Assembly: GCA_021774445.1 (NCBI GenBank)
Contig: JAJFJA010000052.1
Coordinates: forward strand, 1 to 38,712
Length of the DNA stretch: 38,712 nt
Origin: Alphaproteobacteria bacterium
GTDB lineage: Bacteria; Pseudomonadota; Alphaproteobacteria; UBA6615
Reading direction: 5' to 3'
Numbering within the stretch: the first letter of the stretch is position 1; the number at the start of each line of letters is the position of its first letter. Position numbers and translations under genes: made by a program. The notes below the pieces were generated by a model, which worked only from the letters and a program-made list of their open reading frames with translations, was not told where the DNA came from and ran no database searches. This document shows positions 26,477 to 35,824 of this stretch, piece by piece.

Positions 26477-27808
26477 TTACTGCGCCGCGGCGCTGGTGGC
26501 GATGCGGGCGCCGGCGTTCAGGGCCTGATCCAAGTCGGCGATAATGTCCTCGACGGTTTCGATGCCGATGGAGACCCGGACGACATCGGGGCCGGCGCCG
26601 GCGGCGACCAGTTGGTCAGGGGTGAGCTGGCGGTGGGTGGTCGAGGCCGGGTGAATGATCAGAGACCGGGTATCGCCGACATTGGCCAGGTGGCTCAGTA
26701 GTTCGACACTCTCGACCGTGCGCATGCCGGCCTCGTAGCCGCCCTTGACGCCGAAGGTGAAAACCGAGCCGGCCCCCTTGGGCAGGTACTTCTTGGCGAG
26801 ATCGTTGAAGGGGCTCGATTTGAGGCCGGCATAGGAGACCCAGGCGACCTGTTCATGGCCTTCGAGAAACTCGGCAACGGCCTGGGCGTTCTCGACATGG
26901 CGGGCCATGCGCAAGGGCAGGGTTTCGATGCCGGTGAGAATCATGAAGGCGTTCATGGGCGCGATTTGCGGGCCGAGATCGCGCAAGGCGACAGCGCGCA
27001 TTTTGGTGGAGAAACCGAAGTCGCCGAAAGTCTCGTAGAAAGTCAGGCCATGATAGGCCGGATCAGGCGTGGTCATGGATGGAAACTTGTCGTTTTGGCC
27101 CCAGTCGAAGCGGCCGCTTTCGACCGTGATGCCACCCATGGACGTGCCGTGACCACCAAGGAATTTGGTCATGGAATGGATGGCGATATCTGCTCCCCAA
27201 TCGAAGGGCTGGCACAGGAAAGGGGACGCCATGGTGTTGTCGACGATGAGCGGAATGCCGGCGGCGCGGGCAATCTCCGCCACCGGTTCCATATCGACGA
27301 CAATGCCGCCGGGGTTGGCCAAGTTCTCAAGAAAGATGAGCTTGCATTTCGGCGTCAGGGCGGCGCGGAAATTTTCCGGGTCCGTCGGATCGACGAAGTG
27401 AACGGTCCAGCCGAACTTCTTGAATGTGTGGGTGAATTGGGTGATCGAGCCGCCATAGAGGTTGCGTGAGGCGACGAACTCGTCGCCGGGCTCGAGCAAG
27501 GTGAAGAAGGTCATGAGCTGGGCGGCGTGGCCGCTGGCGGCAGCGACGGCGGCGCGGCCGTTCTCGAGGGACGCGACCTTTTCCTCGAGCGCGGAGATCG
27601 TGGGATTGCCGATGCGGGTATAGATGTAACCAAAGGTCTGGAGATTGAACAGCGACGCCGCATGGTCGGCGTCGTCGAAGACGTAGGAGGTGGTCTGGTA
27701 GATCGGCACATTGCGGGCGCCGGTACTGGGATCCGGCGAGGCGCCGGCGTGAATGGCACGGGTGGCGAAGCCGGGCGGCTGTGGGCGCTTGCTCTCGTTG
27801 TCAGTCAT
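26477..27808 (-). CDS. metY: O-acetylhomoserine aminocarboxypropyltransferase (sulfhydrylase)
   Basis: MetY makes homocysteine from O-acetylhomoserine and sulfide with PLP, a direct-sulfhydrylation step towards methionine. The 443-residue product has the Cys/Met-metabolism PLP fold: TRAIHAGASPD…PIYQTTSYVF, FGYIYTRIGNPT, and the PLP lysine Lys215 in IHSMTKFLGGHGTSMGG. Its length, about 430-440, separates it from the shorter MetB/MetC enzymes. The start at 27808 overlaps the stop of the CoA-binding gene (ATGA), which indicates coupling; the frame is open further upstream, but only as a shadow. Homocysteine is the likely product; O-succinyl substrates cannot be ruled out. Confidence 0.93.
   Translation of the reverse strand: MTDNESKRPQPPGFATRAIHAGASPDPSTGARNVPIYQTTSYVFDDADHAASLFNLQTFGYIYTRIGNPTISALEEKVASLENGRAAVAAASGHAAQLMTFFTLLEPGDEFVASRNLYGGSITQFTHTFKKFGWTVHFVDPTDPENFRAALTPKCKLIFLENLANPGGIVVDMEPVAEIARAAGIPLIVDNTMASPFLCQPFDWGADIAIHSMTKFLGGHGTSMGGITVESGRFDWGQNDKFPSMTTPDPAYHGLTFYETFGDFGFSTKMRAVALRDLGPQIAPMNAFMILTGIETLPLRMARHVENAQAVAEFLEGHEQVAWVSYAGLKSSPFNDLAKKYLPKGAGSVFTFGVKGGYEAGMRTVESVELLSHLANVGDTRSLIIHPASTTHRQLTPDQLVAAGAGPDVVRVSIGIETVEDIIADLDQALNAGARIATSAAAQ
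26480..26521 (-). repeat. metY 3' coding end, matched by a relic downstream
   Basis: These 42 bases encode the last 14 residues of MetY and recur with six mismatches at 25680-25721. The copy here is in its functional context, with the metY stop directly after it. Confidence 0.7.
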
Positions 27809-28296
27809 GCCCTGATCCGTTTGCTGCGTCTGCTGGTGATGACCTTGGTGTTGACGCCGCTCCAGCCCAGTTCGCCGGACAGGCGGCCGAACTCGATTTT
27901 CGGGCAGCGGTCCATGATGACGGTGGCGCCGGTCGCCTCGGCCTTGGCGGCGGCCTCGTCGTTGCGGATGGTGAGCTGCATCCAAATGATCGGCGCACCG
28001 ATCTCGATGGCGTCGTCGACAATGGGGCCGACCTGGTCGGAACGGCGGAAGATATCGACGATGTCCACCTTGTCGGGAATATCGGTGAGGCTGGCGTAGG
28101 CTCGCTCACCGAGAATCTCCTCGCCGGCGGCGCGGGGATTGACCGGGATCACGCGAAAGCCCTTCTCCTGGAGATACTTCATGGCGAAGTAGCTGGGGCG
28201 GTTCCAGCTCTGGCTGGCGCCGACCATGGCGATGGTATTGGCCTCGCGGAGGATACGGCGGATCTGCCAGTCGGGATAATAAAGCTCTTTCATCAT
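27805..28296 (-). CDS. CoA-binding protein (YccU-like)
   Basis: A 163-residue single-domain protein with the Rossmann CoA-binding fold found at the N-terminus of succinyl-CoA ligase alpha: IRRILREANTIAMVGASQSWNRPSYFAMKYLQEKGFRVIPVNPRAAGEEILGERAYASLTDIPDKVDIVDIFRRSDQ, then IWMQLTIRNDEAAAKAEATGATVIMDRCPKIE. Homologues commonly stand beside or fused near O-acetylhomoserine sulfhydrylase, but the function is unproven. The start overlaps the crotonase stop (ATGATGA) and its own stop overlaps the metY start (ATGA), so three genes are coupled. A second ATG at 28293 is equally possible. Confidence 0.88.
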   Translation of the reverse strand: MMKELYYPDWQIRRILREANTIAMVGASQSWNRPSYFAMKYLQEKGFRVIPVNPRAAGEEILGERAYASLTDIPDKVDIVDIFRRSDQVGPIVDDAIEIGAPIIWMQLTIRNDEAAAKAEATGATVIMDRCPKIEFGRLSGELGWSGVNTKVITSRRSKRIRA

Positions 28297-29096
28297 TTGC
28301 CCTGCCAGACGGGTTTGCGTTTTTCGATGAAGGCGTCAATGCCCTCGGCAGCATCGCGGGCCATCATATTGCGGGCCATTTCCTGACCGGCATAGGCATA
28401 GGCCTCGTCGAGGCCCAGCTCCATCTGCCGGTAGAAGGCGTGTTTGCCGAGGGCGATGGCGTAGGGGCTCTCACGCGCCACCCGGCCGGCCAGTTCATGG
28501 GTTGCCTGGGTCAACTGTTCGGCCGGGACCGCCCGGTTGATAAGGCCGATCTCACAGGCGCGGGCGGCGTCGATGAAATCGCCGGTCAACAGCATTTCCA
28601 GGGCATGCTTGCGGGGAACGGCACGGCCGAGGGCAACACCGGGGGTGGTGCAAAACAAGCCGGCGTTGATGCCCGAGGTCGCGAAGCGGGTATCGTCGGC
28701 GGCAGTTGCCAAATCGCAGCCGGCGACGAGCTGGCAGCCGGCGGCGGTGGCGATGCCGTGGACCTTGGCGATGACCGGCTGCGGCAGGTCGCGTATCGCC
28801 AGCATGATCCTGCCGCTGTGAGCAAATAGCCGTTCTTGGAAGGCGAGGTCGGGGTTGGCCCGCATCTCCTTCAGGTCATGTCCGGCGCAGAAGGCGCGGC
28901 CGCTGCCCTGAAGAATGACGACGCGGATCGTGTCGTCCGAGGCCAGCGCCGCCAGTGCGCTTTCGAGGGCAGTCAACATGGCCTGAGACAAAGCGTTGAG
29001 CTGCCGCGGCCGGTTGAGGGTCAGCGTGGCGACGGCGCCGGTGTCCTCTCGAACGACAAGAGGTTCGGCCGGTTCGATCTCGGCGGTGGTGGTCAT
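28293..29096 (-). CDS. Crotonase family protein, ECHDC3-like, catalytic Glu pair absent
   Basis: A 267-residue enoyl-CoA hydratase/isomerase-fold protein. The oxyanion-hole segments are present (GRAFCAGHDLKEM and VHGIATAAGCQLVAGCDLA). The two catalytic glutamates of classical enoyl-CoA hydratase correspond to Gln122 and Gly142 here, at the correct 20-residue spacing, so ordinary hydration is doubtful. The rest (ATSGINAGLFCTTPGVALGRAVPRKHALEMLLTGD and the C-terminal EGIDAFIEKRKPVW) closely resembles vertebrate ECHDC3. The start at 29096 (MTTTAEIEP) fits; 29243 adds an improbable leader. First gene of the coupled operon with the CoA-binding protein and metY. The reaction is unknown. Confidence 0.9.
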   Translation of the reverse strand: MTTTAEIEPAEPLVVREDTGAVATLTLNRPRQLNALSQAMLTALESALAALASDDTIRVVILQGSGRAFCAGHDLKEMRANPDLAFQERLFAHSGRIMLAIRDLPQPVIAKVHGIATAAGCQLVAGCDLATAADDTRFATSGINAGLFCTTPGVALGRAVPRKHALEMLLTGDFIDAARACEIGLINRAVPAEQLTQATHELAGRVARESPYAIALGKHAFYRQMELGLDEAYAYAGQEMARNMMARDAAEGIDAFIEKRKPVWQGK

Positions 29097-29228
29097 ATCT
29101 GTTTCTGCATAGTGGCGCGGGCTACTGTGCCGTGGGCCGGAAGCGCAAGCAAGTGTGCTGGAATCACAAGCCTGTAGGAGCGATAACGCTTCCTGGCGCC
29201 GAGACCGATCCGGAGGTTGAATACTGAT

Positions 29229-29867
29229 ATGGCTGATGACCAAAAATATCGATTGTTGGCGAGCCCTGGGTCGGGTTCTACCTTGGTAGAGGCCTGTTTG
29301 ACGCTGGCGAGCGTGCCGTTTGAGATCCAGGACGTGAATTATGCGGCGCTGGGACCTGGTTCGAAAGAGACCCAGGGAAATCCCCTAGGTCAGGTGCCGA
29401 CCCTGATCCTGCCGGACGGCTCGGTGATGACCGAGAGTTTGGCGATGGTGCTGCATATTCACGACTTGGTTCCCGAGACCGCGCTGTTGCCGGCGGTGGG
29501 CAGTCCGGCGCGGCCGATGTCGCTGCGCTGGCTGGTGTTCATGGTTGCCGCGATATATCCGACCTTCACTTTCGGCGACGACCCGTCCCGCTGGGTCGCC
29601 GATGAGGCCAGCCAGAAGATGCTGCGGACGCGGACGAATATGGGCCGGGAGGCGATGTGGCGGCAGGTCGAGGAGGCGGTGGCCGGCACGCCATGGTTTC
29701 TGGGAACGACTTTCTCGGCGCTGGATATTTTCGCGACAGTGATGACGCGGTGGCGGCCGCGGCGCGACTGGTTCGCGGCGAACTGCCCGAGGTTGACCGC
29801 GGTGGCGCGGGCGGGCGATGAGATCGAAGCGCTGCAAGGCGTGTGGGCGCGCAACGGCGCTGACTGA
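29229..29867 (+). CDS. Glutathione S-transferase family protein
   Basis: A 212-residue GST. N-terminal domain: RLLASPGSGSTLVEACLTLASVPFEIQDVNY, NPLGQVPTLILPDGSVMTESLAMVLHIHD, with the cis-Pro and the glutathione-binding Glu-Ser. C-terminal helical domain: VAGTPWFLGTTFSALDIFATVMTRWRPRRDWFAANCPRL. It is only distantly like the GST at 24974. ATG 29229 is the better start; GGAGG at 29211-29215 is 13 bases away, so TTG 29217 was considered, but it is too close to that site. It lies divergent from the crotonase operon. Specificity is unknown. Confidence 0.9.
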   Translation: MADDQKYRLLASPGSGSTLVEACLTLASVPFEIQDVNYAALGPGSKETQGNPLGQVPTLILPDGSVMTESLAMVLHIHDLVPETALLPAVGSPARPMSLRWLVFMVAAIYPTFTFGDDPSRWVADEASQKMLRTRTNMGREAMWRQVEEAVAGTPWFLGTTFSALDIFATVMTRWRPRRDWFAANCPRLTAVARAGDEIEALQGVWARNGAD

Positions 29868-29943
29868 CGGACAAGTGATTTGCCCGATTGGGTCGTTCGA
29901 TCGACTTAGGTGGTCGCACTAAACCAACCTTGTGGAGGGCGGC

Positions 29944-30231
29944 GTGACCGCGACAGTCTTGGTACAGTTTACCGTCAAGAATCCCGAGAAATTCAAAGAC
30001 TACAGCGCGGCCGCCGGGCCGACGATCAAGGCTGCCGGCGGCGAGATCGTCGGGCGGTTTCGCGCCGCCGAGACGCTTACCGGGGAGTCCGGCTTGTCCG
30101 GATTTGCGTTGATCACGTTTCCGGACGCGGCGACGGCCAAGACTTGGCATGATTCGGCGGACTATCAGGCGTTGGTGCCGCTGCGCGAAGAGGCCGTGGA
30201 CATGACTTTGGTGATAGGCGAGCCGCTTTGA
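29944..30231 (+). CDS. DUF1330 domain protein
   Basis: A 95-residue protein of the DUF1330 family, which folds as a ferredoxin-like alpha-beta barrel dimer: VLVQFTVKNPEKFKDYSAAAGPTIKAAGGEIVGRF, then GFALITFPDAATAKTWHDSADYQALVPLREEAVDMTLVIGE. GTG 29944 is preceded by GGAGGG at 29934-29939, four bases away. It ends 9 bp from the convergent ABC permease. It follows the GST by 76 bp and may be cotranscribed. No activity has been established for the family. Confidence 0.88.
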   Translation: MTATVLVQFTVKNPEKFKDYSAAAGPTIKAAGGEIVGRFRAAETLTGESGLSGFALITFPDAATAKTWHDSADYQALVPLREEAVDMTLVIGEPL

Positions 30232-30240
30232 TGTAACGGA

Positions 30241-31106
30241 TCAACGCTCGCCGCGCAGGCGCGGATCCAAGGTGTCGCGCAGGGCGTCGCCGAGCAGGTT
30301 GAAACCCAGAGATGCGAACAGGATCGCCAGACCCGAAAAAATAGAGGTCCATGGCGATAGGGTCAGGAATGAGCGGCCCTCGGACAACATCAGGCCGAGG
30401 GACGGGGTCGGCGGCTGGGTGCCGATGCCGAGGAAGGACAGCGACGCCTCGACCAAGATGGCGGTGGAAAGAGACAGGCTGGCCTGAACCAAAATGACGC
30501 TGGTCAGGTTGGGGATGACGTGGCGAAAGATGATGGCCAAGTCGCCCAAGCCGATGGCCTTGGCGGCGCGGACATACTCGCTTTCGGCGATGACCAGGGC
30601 GGGTCCGCGCAGCAGCCGGGCGAAAATCGGCATGTAGACTATGCCGATGGCGACGGCGGTGGTGCCTTGGCGCGGCCCGAGCACGGCGATGATGCCGATG
30701 GCGAGCAGGATGATGGGGAAAGCGAAGAGTATGTCCATCAGCCGCATGATGATGCGGTCGGCGACGCCTTGATAATACGCGGCGATGACGCCGAGCCAGC
30801 CGCCGATCAGCAATGCGATCAGTACGGAAAGTCCGGAGACGATCAGGGATGAGCGATAGCCGAAGATGATGCGGGAGAAGACGTCGCGGCCGAACTTGTC
30901 GGTACCAAGCCAATGCGCGCCGGACGGTCCCTGCAGGCGGGCGACAATGTCCTGGCCTACCGGGTCATAGGGGCTCAACAGCGGTGCGAAGAACGCAAAG
31001 ATGAGCTGGGTGCCGACCAATATGAGCCCGATAGCGAGCAGGGGGTGGCGTTTCAGTAAGCGCCAGTTGCTTGATCGCGTGGCCTGCAGGTTGGTGGCGG
31101 CGGTGG

Positions 31107-31110
<4 letters not shown>
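30241..31110 (-). CDS. Peptide-type ABC transporter permease (DppC-like)
   Basis: The 289-residue inner-membrane permease has six predicted helices, an N-terminal cytoplasmic start (RLLKRHPLLAIGLILVG) and DPVGQDIVARLQGPSGAHWLGTDKFGRDVFSRIIFG, the marker of DppC/OppC proteins. The ATPase-coupling loop is EYVRAAKAIGLGDLAIIFRHVIPN. The true start at 31110 overlaps the upstream permease stop (ATGA); an open frame to 31851 is a shadow inside that gene. It is the last gene of the operon. No ATPase gene follows, so the transporter must borrow ATPase subunits encoded elsewhere. Confidence 0.93.
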
Positions 31111-32057
<947 letters not shown>

Positions 32058-32089
32058 GCCACCGCCTGGTTCGTTATCGCATTGGCCGC

Positions 32090-33586
32090 TTACTGCGCCA
32101 CGGCGGTTTGCCGCAGGTAACGCAGCGAGCGGTCAGCCACGAGTTCATAGCCCTCTACATCGCTGCGGGTAGCGGTGAACAGGGTGCCGTAGTTGAGGTG
32201 GGCGATCGGCCCCTGACAGGCCAGGGTGTTTTGCACATTGTCGTAGAGGGATTTGCGCTCCGCCGCGTCACCGCTAATCCGGGCGGTGTCCAGCCAGCTA
32301 TCGACCTCGGCGTTGGTGTATTTGAACACGTTGGTCGAGCCGCCCGTCCGGAAGGTACGATAAAAATAACCGTCGGGGTCAACATTGCCGCCATTAAGGG
32401 AAGCGAAAGCCTGGAAGTTCGAAGCTTTCCAGTCCTGTACGAAGACACCTAGTTCCTGCACATCAAGGTCAACATCGAAGCCGGCCTGGTTGAGTTGTGC
32501 CTGGACGACTTGGCTGATGTCCACGACGAGTTGAAGCGAGCCGAGGGCCTTCAGGGTGAAGGACACCGGTTCGGTATGGCCTGCCTCGGCAAGTAGTGCC
32601 TTGGCCTTTTCCGGGTCGTGGGCATAACAGCCGAATTGCTCCGTCGGTACGGCCCATTCAACCAAAGCCGGCGATACCGGCCCGGCGGGCACCGCTTCGC
32701 CGAAGTAAGCGGCCTGGGCGATCGCATTGCGGTCGATGGCGTAATTGAGCGCCTCACGCACCTTCGGATCATCGAATGGCGGCACCGTGGTGTTCATGCC
32801 GACCAGCGAGTAGGACAGGTCCATGGCCTTGAGCACCTTCACGTCCGGCTGATCCTGAACGGACAGGGCAATGGACGCATCGATGTTTGGTAGAAGCTGG
32901 TAGACGTTGGTCGACAGGCCGACCTGACGGGTCGTCGCTTCCGGCACGATATTAAACTTCACGCCGTCGAGTTTCGGCAGGCCATCGTCCCAATAACCGG
33001 CATTGGCCGTCAGCAGGATGGACGTGTCCGGCACCCATTCGTCGAAGGAGAACGGACCGGTGCCGACGGCAGTGCGCTGGAGGTCGCCGCCGCCCTCGAC
33101 GTAGTCGGCCGGGACAATATGCAGCGAGGCAAGCTGCCCGAGGAAGGGGGCGAAGGGATCGGACAAGGTAATCTGAACGTCGCCAGCGTCGTTGGCGCCG
33201 ACGTCGGTAATCAGGTTGAAGCGGCTGGCGATGGGCGATCCGGTTTGCTCATCCAACACCCGCTTGATGGAGAACACCACGTCGGCGGCGTCGAACGCCT
33301 CACCGTTGTGGAAAGCGACGCCCTGGCGCAGCTTGAAGACATAGGTCCGCTGATCGTCCGAGACCGTCCAGGATTCGGCAAGGCCCGGCACCACGCGAAG
33401 GCCACTGTCAATGGCGGTCAGGCCTTCATAGATGCTGTCGTTGATCAGCTTGGTGGAGAACGCCGTCGCCACATGGGGGTCGAGGCCGGCGGGGGACTGA
33501 TCGGTCGCGAGCTCCAGGGTCTGGGCCGAAACGGCGAGCGGCACGGCGGCAAAAGCCGCCGCCGCGAGAAATACGGGCTTGCGCAT
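32090..33586 (-). CDS. ABC transporter substrate-binding protein, peptide family 5
   Basis: A 498-residue periplasmic binding protein of solute-binding family 5 (DppA/OppA). Residues 1-22 are the signal peptide (MRKPVFLAAAAFAAVPLAVSAQ). Family marks are GLDPHVATAFSTKLINDSIYEGL, LAESWTVSDDQRTYVFKLRQGVAFHNGEAFDAADVVFSIKR and FDDPKVREALNYAIDRNAIAQ. AAAGGA stands 8 bases before the start at 33586; an in-frame 33604 start would shift the signal. It leads the ABC operon and is divergent from anmK across 133 bp. The ligand is not evident; peptides or muropeptides are plausible given the neighbour. Confidence 0.94.
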   Translation of the reverse strand: MRKPVFLAAAAFAAVPLAVSAQTLELATDQSPAGLDPHVATAFSTKLINDSIYEGLTAIDSGLRVVPGLAESWTVSDDQRTYVFKLRQGVAFHNGEAFDAADVVFSIKRVLDEQTGSPIASRFNLITDVGANDAGDVQITLSDPFAPFLGQLASLHIVPADYVEGGGDLQRTAVGTGPFSFDEWVPDTSILLTANAGYWDDGLPKLDGVKFNIVPEATTRQVGLSTNVYQLLPNIDASIALSVQDQPDVKVLKAMDLSYSLVGMNTTVPPFDDPKVREALNYAIDRNAIAQAAYFGEAVPAGPVSPALVEWAVPTEQFGCYAHDPEKAKALLAEAGHTEPVSFTLKALGSLQLVVDISQVVQAQLNQAGFDVDLDVQELGVFVQDWKASNFQAFASLNGGNVDPDGYFYRTFRTGGSTNVFKYTNAEVDSWLDTARISGDAAERKSLYDNVQNTLACQGPIAHLNYGTLFTATRSDVEGYELVADRSLRYLRQTAVAQ

Positions 33587-33719
33587 GACGAGTTTTCCTT
33601 TCAAATGATTTGGTTCTTACGCGCCAAATGCGCCGAACCTCCCTAGTTGGGGTCATTCAAATCCGTTACCTGGGCTGGGTCAAACGCAAAGGATACGCGG
33701 ATCGGAGGATGTAAGCGGG

Positions 33720-34787
33720 ATGTGGGCAATCGGGCTGATGAGCGGGACGTCGTTGGATGGCATCGATGTGGCGTTATTGGAAACGGACGGGGTGCGCGTG
33801 ACGGCTACCGGCCCCTGGAAAACAACGGCTTATGACGCTGAGCTGCGGCACCGCTTGCGGCTGTGCCTGGACGCGCCCGACGGCGATCATGCGGTGCTGG
33901 AAGACGATCTGACCGATGCCAACCGAGATGCCGTGGAGGCCTTGCTGCGGGACAACGACGTTCGGCGCGATACGGTCGATCTGGTTGGTTTTCATGGGCA
34001 GACCATTCTCCATCGCCCGGAGCGGCGGTATACACGCCAGCTGGGCGATGGCGCGCGCTTGGCAGGCTCGCTGGGTATCGACGTGGTGAGCGAGTTCCGT
34101 CATGCCGATGTGGCCGCCGGCGGGCAGGGCGCGCCGTTCGCATCGCTTTACCATCAGGCGCTGGCCGCGGATCTGGTGCACCCGCTGGTGGTGCTGAACC
34201 TCGGCGGTGTGGCCAATGTAACCTACCTCGACGGCGAGACGGTGTTGGCGTTCGATACCGGGCCGGCGAGTGCCCTGATCGACGACTGGGTGTCGGCACG
34301 AACCGACAAGACCTATGACGAGGACGGGGCTCTGGCGGCCGCCGGGACGGTACATGACGACCGGCTGGCAAACCTCATGAATAACGACTATTTCGCCGCC
34401 AAGCCGCCGAAGTCGCTGGATCGTAACGACTTCCCGGCGGATATCGTCGACGGGTTGTCGCTGGAGGATGGCGCCGCCACCCTGGCTGCCTTCACCGTAC
34501 AGAGCGTGGCGGACGCGCGCCGGCATTTCCCCGGTGAGCCGATGCGCTGGCTGGTGACCGGAGGCGGCCGCCACAATCGCACGCTGATGCGCTGGCTGCG
34601 GGAGGCGGTGGGTGGTGCGGTGGATCCGGTTGAGGCGGTCGGCTGGCAGGGCGATGGGCTGGAGGCGCAGGCCTTTGCATTCCTGGCCGTAAGGTCGGTC
34701 AAGGGTTTGCCGCTGAGTGTGCCGTCCACCACTGGTGTACCGCGGCCGATGACCGGGGGTGTTTTGCATAAGGCGCCGGCGCCTTGA
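33720..34787 (+). CDS. anmK: Anhydro-N-acetylmuramic acid kinase
   Basis: AnmK opens 1,6-anhydro-MurNAc and phosphorylates it to MurNAc-6-phosphate, a step of peptidoglycan recycling in the cytosol. The 355-residue protein starts with the signature IGLMSGTSLDGIDVALLE. Further marks are DLVGFHGQTILHRP, SEFRHADVAAGGQGAPFASLYHQAL, VVLNLGGVANVTYLD, FDTGPASALIDDWV and VTGGGRHNRTLMRWL. Its stop overlaps the start of the next gene (TTGA). The divergent peptide ABC importer and the hydrolase after it fit a wall-recycling locus; no murQ or nagZ is in the window. Confidence 0.95.
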   Translation: MWAIGLMSGTSLDGIDVALLETDGVRVTATGPWKTTAYDAELRHRLRLCLDAPDGDHAVLEDDLTDANRDAVEALLRDNDVRRDTVDLVGFHGQTILHRPERRYTRQLGDGARLAGSLGIDVVSEFRHADVAAGGQGAPFASLYHQALAADLVHPLVVLNLGGVANVTYLDGETVLAFDTGPASALIDDWVSARTDKTYDEDGALAAAGTVHDDRLANLMNNDYFAAKPPKSLDRNDFPADIVDGLSLEDGAATLAAFTVQSVADARRHFPGEPMRWLVTGGGRHNRTLMRWLREAVGGAVDPVEAVGWQGDGLEAQAFAFLAVRSVKGLPLSVPSTTGVPRPMTGGVLHKAPAP

Positions 34788-35824
34788 GTGTAGAGCAGAT
34801 CGCCGAAGCGGCGTTCGAGCCCGCTGCCGTCGCCGTCGCGGAAGGGCGCATCCCGGGCGCTACCCTTGGCCTGGTGACGAGAGATGGGGCGACGGCGGTG
34901 CGCCTGGCCGGTCACGCGGCGCTGGTGCCGACGAAAGACCTGTTGACCCGTGAGGCCTGGTTCGACCTGGCCAGCCTCACCAAGGTGATCCATACGACCA
35001 CCGAAGTCTTGCGATTGGTGGAGGCGGGTCGGGTGGGGCTGGACGATGCGCTGATGCGGTACATTCCGGACCTCTTTCAATACGAACCGGAGGCGCCGCT
35101 GCGACAATTGACACCGCGGGCATTGTTGACCCACCAAGCGGGGTTGCCAGCGGTAGAGCCGCTCTATACCCGCGTCAGTGACCCTGAGACGGCCCGAGCA
35201 TATCTATTGCAGAATGATTGGCCCCTGGGGGCGCCGGTTTATTCCGACATTGGGTTCTTGCTGCTGGGCGTGCTGATCGAACGCTGCCATGGGATAGCTT
35301 TGGGCGACATGGCGGTGGGGGAGGGGCTGAGCTTCTCACCCGACCCGGCGCGCGCCGTGGCGACGGAGAAATGCAGTTGGCGCGGCCGAGTCATGCGCGG
35401 CGAGGTGCATGACGAGAATGCCTATGCTTTCGGTGGCGCGGCAGGGCATGCCGGTTTGTTTGGGCAGATCGACGGCGTGCTTGGCTTTGCCCATGGGTTG
35501 ATGACCGGGGCGCTGCTGGGCCCGGCGATGATCGCCGAAATGACGAGGCGCCAAACGCCGGCGCGCGGCCTGGGCTGGCAGATCAAGCGGACTGGCGAGG
35601 TGGCGGGAGAACCCGCCTGGGCCGGCGGCGGCCGTTGCTCGGAGGACACGATCGGTCATACCGGTTTTACCGGCACCGGGTTATGGATCGACCTGGAACG
35701 CGGGGTCGCTTGGGCGCTGCTCACCAATCGGGTGCATCCGTCGCGCCATGTGGAAACGGGAATTGCGGTGCTGCGGACCGCGGTTGGCAATATCGTCGGG
35801 GCGGAAACCGCGGGCCGGGCCTAG
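34784..35824 (+). CDS. Serine hydrolase, class C beta-lactamase/PBP4B fold
   Basis: A 346-residue protein of the beta-lactamase/transpeptidase-like family. Catalytic motifs are Ser64-Leu-Thr-Lys67, Tyr153-Ser-Asp155 (Asp in place of the usual Asn) and His292-Thr-Gly294 replacing the KTG triad. There is no clear signal peptide from TTG 34784 (MSVEQIAEAAFEP), so it is predicted to be cytosolic, which is less usual for the family and would suit an enzyme acting on imported wall fragments. The start overlaps the anmK stop by four bases. The stop shares a CTAG with the convergent dioxygenase. Substrate inferred only from context; resistance activity is not implied. Confidence 0.88.
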   Translation: MSVEQIAEAAFEPAAVAVAEGRIPGATLGLVTRDGATAVRLAGHAALVPTKDLLTREAWFDLASLTKVIHTTTEVLRLVEAGRVGLDDALMRYIPDLFQYEPEAPLRQLTPRALLTHQAGLPAVEPLYTRVSDPETARAYLLQNDWPLGAPVYSDIGFLLLGVLIERCHGIALGDMAVGEGLSFSPDPARAVATEKCSWRGRVMRGEVHDENAYAFGGAAGHAGLFGQIDGVLGFAHGLMTGALLGPAMIAEMTRRQTPARGLGWQIKRTGEVAGEPAWAGGGRCSEDTIGHTGFTGTGLWIDLERGVAWALLTNRVHPSRHVETGIAVLRTAVGNIVGAETAGRA

